From Firmicutes bacterium UBA5227 (GTDB lineage: Bacteria; Bacillota; Clostridia; Tissierellales; Sedimentibacteraceae): DNA of 14,988 nucleotides. The notes beneath the pieces were generated by a model. That model did not search any database. It was not told where the DNA came from and worked only from the letters and a program-made list of their open reading frames with translations. Positions 1 through 5,953 of this stretch are shown here, piece by piece; the stretch's first letter is position 1, and every line of letters starts with the position of its first letter. The position numbers and the translations under genes are program-made. The stretch lies in NCBI GenBank assembly GCA_002409285.1, contig DHUT01000104.1, positions 1 through 14,988 on the forward strand. Direction: 5' to 3'.

Positions 1-2
1 TG

Positions 3-383
3 ATTTGGCTTGTTGTTGTAAGCTCTGTTTTACACAATATTACCGAAGATCCAATAAAGGTATTTATTTACGCAATAGCATTTTCTTTAGGTAATTTCTT
101 TGGAGTTACTATAGAATCAAAAATTGCCGTAGGTTTATCTTCAATACAAGTTGTGGTAAACCATAAAGACGGAGAAATTCTTGCAGATATTTTGAGGGAA
201 CAAGGATATGGTGTTACAATAATTGAAGGAAAAGGTAAAAACGATAGTATTAAAAACCTTTTGTTTATTCAGTTGAAAAGAAAGAAAATTCCTGAGGCTA
301 CGAGATTAATAAAAGAGCATAATCCTGAAGCATTCATAACAGTGAATGAAATAAAAAATATGTTTGGCGGATATATAAAATAG
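3..383 (+). CDS. UPF0316/DUF2179 membrane protein, C-terminal part (5' end outside window)
   Basis: The reading frame is open from the left edge, so only the last 126 residues are visible. The first part is a hydrophobic stretch (IWLVVVSSVL, then FIYAIAFSLGNFFGVTIESKIAVGL), which looks like the last membrane segments of the UPF0316 family (B. subtilis YebE type). The remaining 80 or so residues form a soluble domain resembling DUF2179, with the pattern GYGVTIIEGKG...LFIQLKRKK. A GTG at 153 lies inside this conserved part, so I do not take it as the start. The function of the family is not established. The gene converges on the aspartokinase gene, with a palindromic repeat in the 80-bp gap. 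Family assignment is from recognised sequence pattern only. Confidence 0.75.
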   Translation: MWLVVVSSVLHNITEDPIKVFIYAIAFSLGNFFGVTIESKIAVGLSSIQVVVNHKDGEILADILREQGYGVTIIEGKGKNDSIKNLLFIQLKRKKIPEATRLIKEHNPEAFITVNEIKNMFGGYIK

Positions 384-414
384 TAAAAAAGTATGACACA
401 GCTTAAATAGGAAA

Positions 415-444
415 GGGACACACCTCTATATAGAGGTGTGTCCC
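415..444. repeat. Perfect 30-bp palindrome, REP-like unit between convergent genes
   Basis: The arms 415-429 (GGGACACACCTCTAT) and 430-444 are exact reverse complements with no spacer. The unit with its upstream flank, TAGGAAAGGGACACACCTC (408-426), recurs at 13276-13294 and, with one extra G, at 13299-13318. This points to a dispersed repeat family, probably of the REP type mobilised by IS200-like Y1 (RAYT) transposases; no transposase is present in the window. The palindrome sits between two convergent genes and may also act as a bidirectional transcription barrier. It has no proper U-run on either strand (CCCC or CCCUUUCC follows), so I do not call it a canonical terminator. Confidence 0.85.
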
Positions 445-463
445 CATACATGTTCCAAATAGC

Positions 464-1786
464 CTATTTTATGAATGCATCGTATATTGCCCTTATAGCT
501 TCTTCAAAATCTTTGTCTTCCACTGCAACAATAATATTTATTTCGCTTGAGCCCTGGTTAATCATGCGTATATTGATATTTTTGTTTCCTAAGGCAGTAA
601 ACAATTTAGCTGAAATACCCGGCCGGTACGCCATTTTGATTCCGACTGTGGTTATAAGGCTAAGGTTTTTTAGAACTTGTACATTTTCTGTTTTGCACTT
701 TTTCTTTAATTCTTCTACAATTTGGTGGCTGACTTTTTCAACGGATTCTGAAGGAAGTACGATTGTAAAGCTGTCGATGCCTGATGGAATATGGTCAATG
801 CTTATACCTCTTTCTTCAAACACTTCCAAGGCTTTCTTTACAATACCCACCTCATGTGCCATGTGCTCCTTGTGAATATGGAAAAATGAAAAATCTTTCC
901 TTCCTGCAATTCCCGTAATAATATGTCCGTTTGCATAATCTTCTCCTGCTTGATCATCTCTGATTATTAAGGTTCCGGGATTTTCAGGTTCATTGGTATT
1001 TTTAATATTAATAGGAATACCTGCTTGTCTCACCGGAAAAACAGCTTCCTCATGGAGAACCGATGCTCCCATATATGACAATTCCCTTAATTCCTGATAT
1101 GTTATTTTCTTTATTTGCTTAGGAGCATTTACAATTCGAGGGTCAGCAATTAGAAATCCGGATACATCCGTCCAATTTTCATATATATCAGCTCCCATAA
1201 CACTTGAAACTATTGAGCCCGTAATGTCAGAGCCTCCTCTTGAAAATGTCTTTATACTTCCGTCAGGATATGAGCCGTAAAAGCCGGGTATAATTGCCTT
1301 ATTACTTTTACCAAGTATTTCTGTAAGTTTACTATGAGTTTTTTCCTCGTCTACCGTACCGTCGTAATTAAAAAATATAACATCCTTGGCATCAACGAAA
1401 TCACATTCTTGGTAATCGGCCATCAACAATGCACATAAATATTCTCCCCTGCTTACAATATAGTCTTCATCGCATTTATTGTTTAGGGCTTCTCTTATGG
1501 TTTTAAACTCATAGTCTAAATCTATATTTAAATTTAGCTCATTCTTAATCAGTTTGAATCTGTCTTCTATAATCCTTAAAACAGGATCATAGGGTACTGA
1601 GTATTTTATATGTGCATACGCAAGATACAATAAATCTGTAATCTTGTTATCATCCTTGAATCTTTTGCCGGGGGCTGAAACTACCACATATTTTCTTTCA
1701 TCGTTGTTTTTAACTATTGCATATACTTTTTTGAACTGCTCGGAATCAGCTAATGAAGTACCGCCAAATTTAGCAACCTTTAACAT
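464..1786 (-). CDS. lysC: Aspartate kinase (monofunctional, ACT-domain regulated, YclM/AK III type)
   Basis: Phosphorylates L-aspartate to aspartyl-4-phosphate, the first step to lysine/DAP, threonine and methionine. The 440-residue protein has the amino-acid-kinase domain with KFGGTSLADS (6-15), SAPGKR (about 37-42), SRGGSD (182-187), a TDVSG...ADPRI nucleotide/aspartate region (about 206-219) and MGASVLHEEA (239-248). Two ACT domains follow from about 290 to the end. Length and motifs fit the YclM-type family, known to be inhibited by lysine or by lysine plus threonine. I chose the ATG at 1786 because GGAGGG lies 4 nt upstream; a TTG at 1798 would overlap that ribosome binding site. It is the third gene after dapA and dapB but is separated from dapB by 106 bp that contain a promoter of its own. 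The symbol is a generic aspartokinase name, not proof of orthology to B. subtilis LysC. Confidence 0.93.
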   Translation of the reverse strand: MLKVAKFGGTSLADSEQFKKVYAIVKNNDERKYVVVSAPGKRFKDDNKITDLLYLAYAHIKYSVPYDPVLRIIEDRFKLIKNELNLNIDLDYEFKTIREALNNKCDEDYIVSRGEYLCALLMADYQECDFVDAKDVIFFNYDGTVDEEKTHSKLTEILGKSNKAIIPGFYGSYPDGSIKTFSRGGSDITGSIVSSVMGADIYENWTDVSGFLIADPRIVNAPKQIKKITYQELRELSYMGASVLHEEAVFPVRQAGIPINIKNTNEPENPGTLIIRDDQAGEDYANGHIITGIAGRKDFSFFHIHKEHMAHEVGIVKKALEVFEERGISIDHIPSGIDSFTIVLPSESVEKVSHQIVEELKKKCKTENVQVLKNLSLITTVGIKMAYRPGISAKLFTALGNKNINIRMINQGSSEINIIVAVEDKDFEEAIRAIYDAFIK

Positions 1787-1817
1787 TTTTCCCTCCAAAA
1801 TAAATTATAACTTTCTA

Positions 1818-1846
1818 ACAATATCACAAAGAAATGATAATGTCAA
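1818..1846 (-). promoter_or_regulatory. Sigma-A-type promoter of the aspartokinase gene
   Basis: On the minus strand a perfect -35 TTGACA (1846-1841) is followed after exactly 17 nt by TATTGT (1823-1818). Transcription would start near 1811, giving a short leader of about 25 nt ahead of the ATG at 1786. It lies in the dapB-aspartokinase gap and would let the kinase be transcribed without passing the lysine riboswitch. The -10 differs from consensus at one position. Confidence 0.65.
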
Positions 1847-1892
1847 TGATTTAAATACATGCGTATATATAGCGCGTACAAGGTTGGTGTAG

Positions 1893-2561
1893 TTAAAAAA
1901 AGTATTCTGTAAGGTAGTATCCGGGTTCTTTTGATGAAAGTTTCAATGCCAAGTCAAGTGCACCGTCGGCAAATACTTTTCTTGAGAAAGCAGTGTGTTT
2001 TATTTCCAATATTTCATTCATTCCTGAAAATATAACCATGTGCTCTCCGGGAATAGTTCCTGCTCTAAAAGAACTTATTTCCACATGTTCCTTTCCTGTA
2101 ACATTCATGATATCTTCAGCCAATGTTTTTGCAGTTCCGCTTGGTGCATCCTTTTTTTTATTGTGGTGTCTTTCTAAAATGTTAATATCAAAATTGTTAA
2201 GTTCTGCAGAAATGCATTTCAGTATTTTTCTAAAAACATTGATTCCCAAAGAGGTGTTTGAAGATAGCATTACAGGAATAAATTTTCCTGCTTCCTCTAT
2301 TTTAATTTTATCTTCATTGCTAAAACCGGTTGTGCAAATCAATAATGCACTATTATTTCTAACTGCATAGTCAATTAAAAAATCAAGGTTTGCAGTGTTT
2401 GAAAAATCTATTACCACGTCAGGCTTTTCAACAATATCTTGTCCAAAATTTCCGTTTCTTGGTGAAAGAGAGCCGATTAAATCGATATTGTCATATAATT
2501 GAATTTCTTCCTGTAAAACTTGTCCCATAGCTCCGTTTATTCCGCAAATAACCACATTCAT
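1893..2561 (-). CDS. dapB: 4-hydroxy-tetrahydrodipicolinate reductase DapB (short form)
   Basis: Reduces the DapA product (HTPA) to tetrahydrodipicolinate with NAD(P)H, in the cytosol. The N-terminus has the dinucleotide-binding loop GINGAMG (7-13 from the ATG at 2561), then DFSN and CTTGFS motifs of the Rossmann half, SSNTSLGIN, and the family signature ERHHNKKKDAPSGTA at about 130-144. That signature holds the His-His pair and the Lys used for substrate binding and catalysis. The 222-residue protein is shorter than the usual 245-275, the missing part being mainly in the Rossmann half. Two starts are possible. The ATG at 2561 has GAGG upstream and fits the family N-terminus. A GTG at 2573 has AGGA upstream and would overlap the dapA stop by 4 nt. 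Either way the gene is translationally close to dapA. Confidence 0.95.
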   Translation of the reverse strand: MNVVICGINGAMGQVLQEEIQLYDNIDLIGSLSPRNGNFGQDIVEKPDVVIDFSNTANLDFLIDYAVRNNSALLICTTGFSNEDKIKIEEAGKFIPVMLSSNTSLGINVFRKILKCISAELNNFDINILERHHNKKKDAPSGTAKTLAEDIMNVTGKEHVEISSFRAGTIPGEHMVIFSGMNEILEIKHTAFSRKVFADGALDLALKLSSKEPGYYLTEYFF

Positions 2562-2569
2562 AATCTGCC

Positions 2570-3466
2570 TCACACTGTTTCCTGAGCAAGACCTATCCCG
2601 TACAGGTTCATTTCTCTTAAAAGTTTTGCTCTGTTATCATCTGACATTGGATATAAGGGCGCTCTCACCTCTGAGCTGCACAAGTTCATAATACTCATGG
2701 CTTCTTTTACGGGAATTGGATTAGTTTCAATAAACAATGCGTTGTTTATTCCATTTAGTGCAAGTTGAGCATTTTTTGCATCCTTAACATTTCCATTATT
2801 GTAGTCATCAACCATTTTTTTCATTTCTGCAGGAAGTATATTTGCAGATACGGAAATAACTCCATGTCCTCCCAATGACATAAGGGGTATGACCATGTCG
2901 TCATTACCTGAATAAACTAAAAAGTCTTCAGGGCATAGACGGATTATTTCTGCTACCTGGCTGATATTTCCGCTTGCTTCCTTAATTCCCGCTATATTTG
3001 AAATTTTTGAAAGCTCTAAAACTGTTTTAGGTTCAATGTTCATTCCTGTCCTGGCTGGTACATTGTAAACAATTATCGGTAGTGATGTACTTTCTGCGAT
3101 AATTTTAAAATGATTTACAAGTCCTCTTTGGGTTGTTTTGTTGTAATAGGGAGTCACTATCAAAAGACCGTCAGCTCCTGCTTTTTCGCAAAACTGTGCT
3201 TTTTGAACTGCAGCTGCAGTACAGTTGCTTCCGGCTCCTGCAATAACAGGAATTCTTTTATTAACTCTGTCAATTACAAATTCAACTACCGTATGATATT
3301 CTTCATCTGTCATTGTTGCTGCTTCAGATGTTGTCCCTGCAACAATTATTGAACCGGAATATTCCACATGCATTTCAATTAATTTACCCAATACCTCATA
3401 ATCAATTTCTCCGTCAGCAAAGGGGGTTACCAATGCTACTCCACATCCTCTTACTAAATCATTCAT
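2570..3466 (-). CDS. dapA: 4-hydroxy-tetrahydrodipicolinate synthase DapA
   Basis: Condenses pyruvate with aspartate-semialdehyde, the committed step to lysine and DAP. The 298-residue TIM-barrel protein shows all expected active-site features: GTTSE (44-48), PYYN (106-109), YNVPARTG (134-141, with the catalytic Tyr and the carboxylate-binding Arg139) and the Schiff-base lysine in IKEASG (Lys162). The usual GTTGE is GTTSE here, a mild oddity. Residues aligned with E. coli lysine-site His53, His56 and Glu84 are Asp, Tyr and Ala, so feedback inhibition by lysine is unlikely. Start ATG at 3466 follows AAGGAGAG. It is the first gene of the operon, directly behind the lysine riboswitch, and is followed within a few bases by dapB. 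Its location with dapB and the riboswitch makes it the biosynthetic paralogue, as opposed to the one at 5937-6839. Confidence 0.96.
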   Translation of the reverse strand: MNDLVRGCGVALVTPFADGEIDYEVLGKLIEMHVEYSGSIIVAGTTSEAATMTDEEYHTVVEFVIDRVNKRIPVIAGAGSNCTAAAVQKAQFCEKAGADGLLIVTPYYNKTTQRGLVNHFKIIAESTSLPIIVYNVPARTGMNIEPKTVLELSKISNIAGIKEASGNISQVAEIIRLCPEDFLVYSGNDDMVIPLMSLGGHGVISVSANILPAEMKKMVDDYNNGNVKDAKNAQLALNGINNALFIETNPIPVKEAMSIMNLCSSEVRAPLYPMSDDNRAKLLREMNLYGIGLAQETV

Positions 3467-3517
3467 CTTCTTCTCTCCTTAAAATTATTTTTAAATAAAA
3501 TAATTTCATATCGCTTT

Positions 3518-3678
3518 TTAATGACCTAACCCCATTTTTCAGAGTGTTTTTTCTGAAAAATGGATGGTAGGTCAGAGGCAGCGCAATCCAAATTTATGCG
3601 ACCACAAGGGAGCAAATAAATTTGCGATGGAGCCTGCCATCCGAGTTAGGACCTACGCCAGTTAGGTTAGGTCATTAA
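3518..3678. mobile_element. MITE-like symmetrical element between riboswitch terminator and dapA
   Basis: Terminal arms TTAATGACCTAACC (3518-3531) and its exact reverse complement (3665-3678) enclose further nested complementary pairs: 3567-3573 with 3650-3656, 3577-3581 with 3634-3638, and 3589-3597 with 3616-3624. A separate perfect 12-bp hairpin lies on one side (3532-3543 with 3552-3563). The whole stretch can fold into one long imperfect hairpin and has no open reading frame of note. Partial symmetry continues outward (TATCGCTTTTT at 3509-3519 against the riboswitch terminator tail at 3677-3691). Size, terminal inverted repeats and lack of coding fit a non-autonomous MITE. I could not define a target duplication. 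It could instead be a structured part of the dapA leader RNA. Confidence 0.65.
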
Positions 3679-3716
3679 AAAAAAGCGACATAAGAGCAAA
3701 AGGGCTCTCAGACGCT
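3677..3716 (-). terminator. Intrinsic terminator of the lysine riboswitch
   Basis: On the minus strand, arm AGCGTCTGAGAGC (3716-3704) pairs with GCTCTTATGTCGCT (3697-3684) around a short CCTTTT loop, with one mismatch and one bulge. The stem runs straight into eight U residues (3684-3677). It lies 28 nt beyond the aptamer, as expected for transcription attenuation when lysine is bound. The dapA start codon is still about 210 nt downstream. Confidence 0.85.
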
Positions 3717-3743
3717 TGACAAAAACACCGAACCTTCTGCCCA

Positions 3744-3894
3744 GCATAGTACAGCGCTCTTTTATAGGATTGGGAAGCGTCCTATAAAAACAGTATCACA
3801 TTTGTTAAATGTAAGCCCAGGGAAGACCCCTTCGGCGAATCACCCTTTCGAAGCACAGCTTCTACTCTTGATCATCGCAACCTCTGTAATATGC
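3744..3894 (-). promoter_or_regulatory. Lysine riboswitch (L box) controlling dapA-dapB
   Basis: On the minus strand the conserved L-box blocks appear in order: AGAGGTTGCGA (3885-3875), CAAGAGTA, GAAAGGGTGATTCGCCGAAG, CTGGGCTTACATTTAACAAA and the closing segment CTGTACTATGC. The closing P1 helix is clear: 3894-3884 pairs with 3754-3744 with a single mismatch. One internal arm is a long stem formed by TTTTATAGGA and its complement around 3761-3791. The aptamer starts about 18 nt after the predicted transcription start and is followed by an intrinsic terminator, so lysine binding should switch off dapA and dapB. Identification is by consensus recognition; no covariance model was run. Confidence 0.95.
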
Positions 3895-3918
3895 CCATGA
3901 AAATATTAAATTTCTACC

Positions 3919-3947
3919 AGTATATTACCGTTGACTTCAAATGTCAA
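3919..3947 (-). promoter_or_regulatory. Sigma-A promoter of the lysine operon
   Basis: Minus strand: TTGACA (3947-3942), 17-nt spacer, TATACT (3924-3919). Transcription would begin near 3912, just before the riboswitch P1 helix at 3894. The hexamers and spacing are identical to those of the ddh promoter. A short inverted repeat (TTGAC...GTCAA) overlaps the -35 and spacer; whether it is an operator cannot be said. Confidence 0.85.
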
Positions 3948-3982
3948 GAATAATATTTTTTATTTATGCAAGAAAAATGTGG

Positions 3983-4020
3983 AAAAAATATGACATGGAT
4001 GGTTTGATGTCATACTTTTT
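3983..4020 (-). terminator. Intrinsic terminator of the oxidoreductase cluster
   Basis: An 8-bp perfect stem (TATGACAT at 3989-3996 with 4007-4014) and a 10-nt loop are followed on the minus strand by six U residues (3988-3983). On the plus strand ACUUUUU follows, so it could work in both directions. It ends the unit just after the stop codon at 4032 and insulates it from the lysine operon promoter. Confidence 0.75.
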
Positions 4021-4031
4021 CTATTTACATT

Positions 4032-4535
4032 TTACTTTATTCTCTTCATATTTACAGCTTCCTCGAAATACTCTTTAGGATATTCAATTGTAATAACAGC
4101 TGTATGATCGTAGGATTTTGGGTTGCGTACCTTAATAACTTCAGCATCACATACATAGTTTCCTTGCCTGTCAACAGCTTGTACTATGTCGCCTGCCTTA
4201 GGCAAAGGATAATATTCATATGGAAAAGACAAAAGTGCTTTTGTGTCACCGTATGTGTAGTCTTTTATATAAATTGCTAAGCCGGGACATGCTGTTATGC
4301 ACATACCACAAGCAGTACATTTTTCATAATCCATCTCAGGCAGATTTGTGATTGACTCGCCTATTGTAATTGCACCCTTTGGACAAGAAGCTTCACATGG
4401 ATTACATGGAATTTCTTCAATGCATTCAATTATGGCAATGGGTCCCTTATGTAACTGTTCCTTAGTTGGAAATGCAGGAGATTTATATAATTCTTCCAAG
4501 GAAGGAGACCCTGTGGTTTTTAATGAATGTTCCAT
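4032..4535 (-). CDS. 4Fe-4S ferredoxin-type subunit of an amino/imino acid dehydrogenase complex
   Basis: The 167-residue protein has two [4Fe-4S] cysteine sets: Cys38, Cys44, Cys47, Cys51 (the last three as CNPCEASCP) and Cys73, Cys76, Cys79, Cys83 (CTACGMCITACP). The C-terminal half (about 95-167) is a small beta-rich domain without cysteine clusters beyond one isolated Cys. It resembles the small iron-sulfur (gamma) subunits found next to HcnB-like FAD subunits in proline and D-hydroxyproline dehydrogenase systems, and should pass electrons from the flavins to a cytosolic or membrane acceptor. Start ATG at 4535 follows AAGGTGA. It begins 4 nt after the stop of the FAD subunit, so the two are probably translationally coupled. 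It is the last gene of the unit, ahead of a terminator. The electron acceptor is unknown. Confidence 0.85.
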   Translation of the reverse strand: MEHSLKTTGSPSLEELYKSPAFPTKEQLHKGPIAIIECIEEIPCNPCEASCPKGAITIGESITNLPEMDYEKCTACGMCITACPGLAIYIKDYTYGDTKALLSFPYEYYPLPKAGDIVQAVDRQGNYVCDAEVIKVRNPKSYDHTAVITIEYPKEYFEEAVNMKRIK

Positions 4536-4539
4536 ATGC

Positions 4540-5631
4540 TCACCTTTTTCCGTTTTGCAGTATTAAATCTTTTGAATCACGGCGTTTCTGTCCGAAATAG
4601 CCGCTTCTTAATGAATTTAGACTATCCCATATTGCATCTGTGCGTATTTTGGCTTCATCTTCACTGATATATCCTAATTCTTGGGCTGCATTTATACCTG
4701 CAAGCCTTCCTTCTTCCATAGCAGTACTGGCTTCTTCTATTCCGGATATATCACCTGCAATAAATATGTCCGGTTGAGTTGTATGCATCTTATCATCATG
4801 TATAGGCAAATGCCCTCCTAAAGCAGGAACAAAATTAAATTTACAGCCGGCAAGCCATGCAAGCTCTGTAAGTGGTGTCAAGCCTGTTGCTAAACACACC
4901 GTGTCTGCATCAAGAATTTGTTCTGTTCCGAGAATTTGCTTAAATGAATTATCTAATTCAACTATTTCAACAGCTTCTACATGATTAGTTCCAAAAGCCC
5001 GTTTTATGGTATGAGATACATAGAAAGGAACTCCCGCCCGGGATACCTTTGCTGTATGCACACCATAACCTCCAAGCACGGGGGCTGCTTCCAAAACAGC
5101 GACAACCTCTGCTCCTGCCTGCATCAGCTGATAAGCAACTATTACTCCTACATTACCCGAACCTAACATTATAACCTTTCTACCGGGCAAAACACGATTA
5201 ACATTAATCATAGTTTGTGCAGCACCTGCCCCCATTACACCGGGAAGGTCCCAGCCGGGAAAGGTTACAGCATTCTCTGTTGCTCCCGTAGCAAGTATTA
5301 TTTTTTTTGCTTTAACAATTTCACTGCGGTTTCTATCCCGCACAACCCAAAGATTGTGTCCGTTTTCAATGCCGCATACTTCCCCTTTCAGCCATATATG
5401 AATACCCAACTCTTCACTTTCCCGCAAAAGCTCCGTTCCAATATTTATACCGCGGATTCCTGCCTTATGCGCCCGGGAGCCGAAGAATTTATGTATTTGT
5501 TTAAAAAGTTGCCCTCCGGGACGTGCATTTTCATCTATGAGCAACACATCAACTCTTGCCCGTCGTGCTTCAATAGAAGCCGAAAGCCCTGCAGGACCTG
5601 CACCGACTATTGCTAATTCTGTTACAATCAT
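4540..5631 (-). CDS. HcnB-type NAD(P)/FAD-dependent oxidoreductase subunit lacking the BFD domain
   Basis: The 363-residue flavoprotein of the pyridine-nucleotide-disulfide fold has GAGPAG (10-15) for FAD, an internal ATGATE stretch, a second dinucleotide motif GSGNVG (157-162) and a closing FAD motif GDISGIEEA near residue 292. This is the alpha subunit type of HcnABC hydrogen cyanide synthase and of archaeal/bacterial proline and D-hydroxyproline dehydrogenases. In many relatives a BFD-like [2Fe-2S] domain follows at the C-terminus. Here the protein ends in a basic tail instead, and a BFD protein is encoded separately at 6836-7129. Start ATG at 5631 follows AGGAGG; the spacing to the preceding gene is 10 bp. 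It probably moves electrons within the complex whose substrate-oxidising subunit is the DAO-type protein at 9571-10743. Confidence 0.87.
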   Translation of the reverse strand: MIVTELAIVGAGPAGLSASIEARRARVDVLLIDENARPGGQLFKQIHKFFGSRAHKAGIRGINIGTELLRESEELGIHIWLKGEVCGIENGHNLWVVRDRNRSEIVKAKKIILATGATENAVTFPGWDLPGVMGAGAAQTMINVNRVLPGRKVIMLGSGNVGVIVAYQLMQAGAEVVAVLEAAPVLGGYGVHTAKVSRAGVPFYVSHTIKRAFGTNHVEAVEIVELDNSFKQILGTEQILDADTVCLATGLTPLTELAWLAGCKFNFVPALGGHLPIHDDKMHTTQPDIFIAGDISGIEEASTAMEEGRLAGINAAQELGYISEDEAKIRTDAIWDSLNSLRSGYFGQKRRDSKDLILQNGKR

Positions 5632-5641
5632 TGCTTTCCTC

Positions 5642-5953
5642 CTAAGACCAAACTCCGGTACCCTTTTGAGTAGTAATTCTCATACCATCTTTAACTTCAG
5701 TTACACAAGTACGTATATTAGGAATGCCGTCCACAGTCATTATACAATCTGTGCAACGACCGATAGCACAATATATTCCTCTTGGTTTATGCTTATGTAT
5801 TGTATATCTATTTATAAATATACCGTTAGCAATTAAGGCAGCGGCAATCATTTCTCCTTCACGGGCAATAATAGGCTTATCATCCACAAAAATCTCTACT
5901 TCCTTTGCAGGTTTTTCTTCATCTAAAATTGGATGATTAACTATTCTGTTCAT
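5642..5953 (-). CDS. HcnA-type (2Fe-2S) ferredoxin subunit
   Basis: The 103-residue protein has the plant-type [2Fe-2S] cysteine pattern: Cys62, Cys67, Cys70 (CAIGRCTDC) and Cys83 (RTC). This is the Fer2_4-like pattern of HcnA and of the small subunit of sarcosine/D-hydroxyproline dehydrogenases. A beta-grasp fold with VEIFVDDKPIIAREGEMIAAAL at the front is consistent. The ATG at 5953 lies 17 nt inside the end of the upstream dapA-like gene, whose last codons supply the GGAGG ribosome binding site, so the two are translationally coupled. The protein should link the two FAD subunits. Partner assignments come from family knowledge and operon position, not from direct evidence. Confidence 0.88.
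   Translation of the reverse strand: MNRIVNHPILDEEKPAKEVEIFVDDKPIIAREGEMIAAALIANGIFINRYTIHKHKPRGIYCAIGRCTDCIMTVDGIPNIRTCVTEVKDGMRITTQKGTGVWS

Noticed and set aside
438..875. Plus-strand frame of 145 codons opposite the aspartokinase gene
   Set aside because: It is a shadow frame antisense to a well-conserved gene, its sequence resembles no family, and its start lies in the palindromic repeat.
1787..1798. Upstream TTG start for the aspartokinase gene
   Set aside because: The TTG and following codons overlap the GGAGGG ribosome binding site of the ATG at 1786, and family proteins begin at that ATG.
1863..1884. Imperfect TATATA-centred palindrome with GCG ends after dapB as a terminator
   Set aside because: Arms are short and mismatched and no U-run follows, so I could not support termination there.
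1993..2370. Plus-strand frame of 125 codons opposite dapB
   Set aside because: Antisense to the conserved DapB core, no ribosome binding site of note, hydrophobic composition typical of reversed codons.
3467..4031. T-box leader or hidden small gene in the 565-bp gap before dapA
   Set aside because: The gap is accounted for by riboswitch, terminator, symmetrical element and promoter; no T-box consensus and no convincing reading frame were seen.
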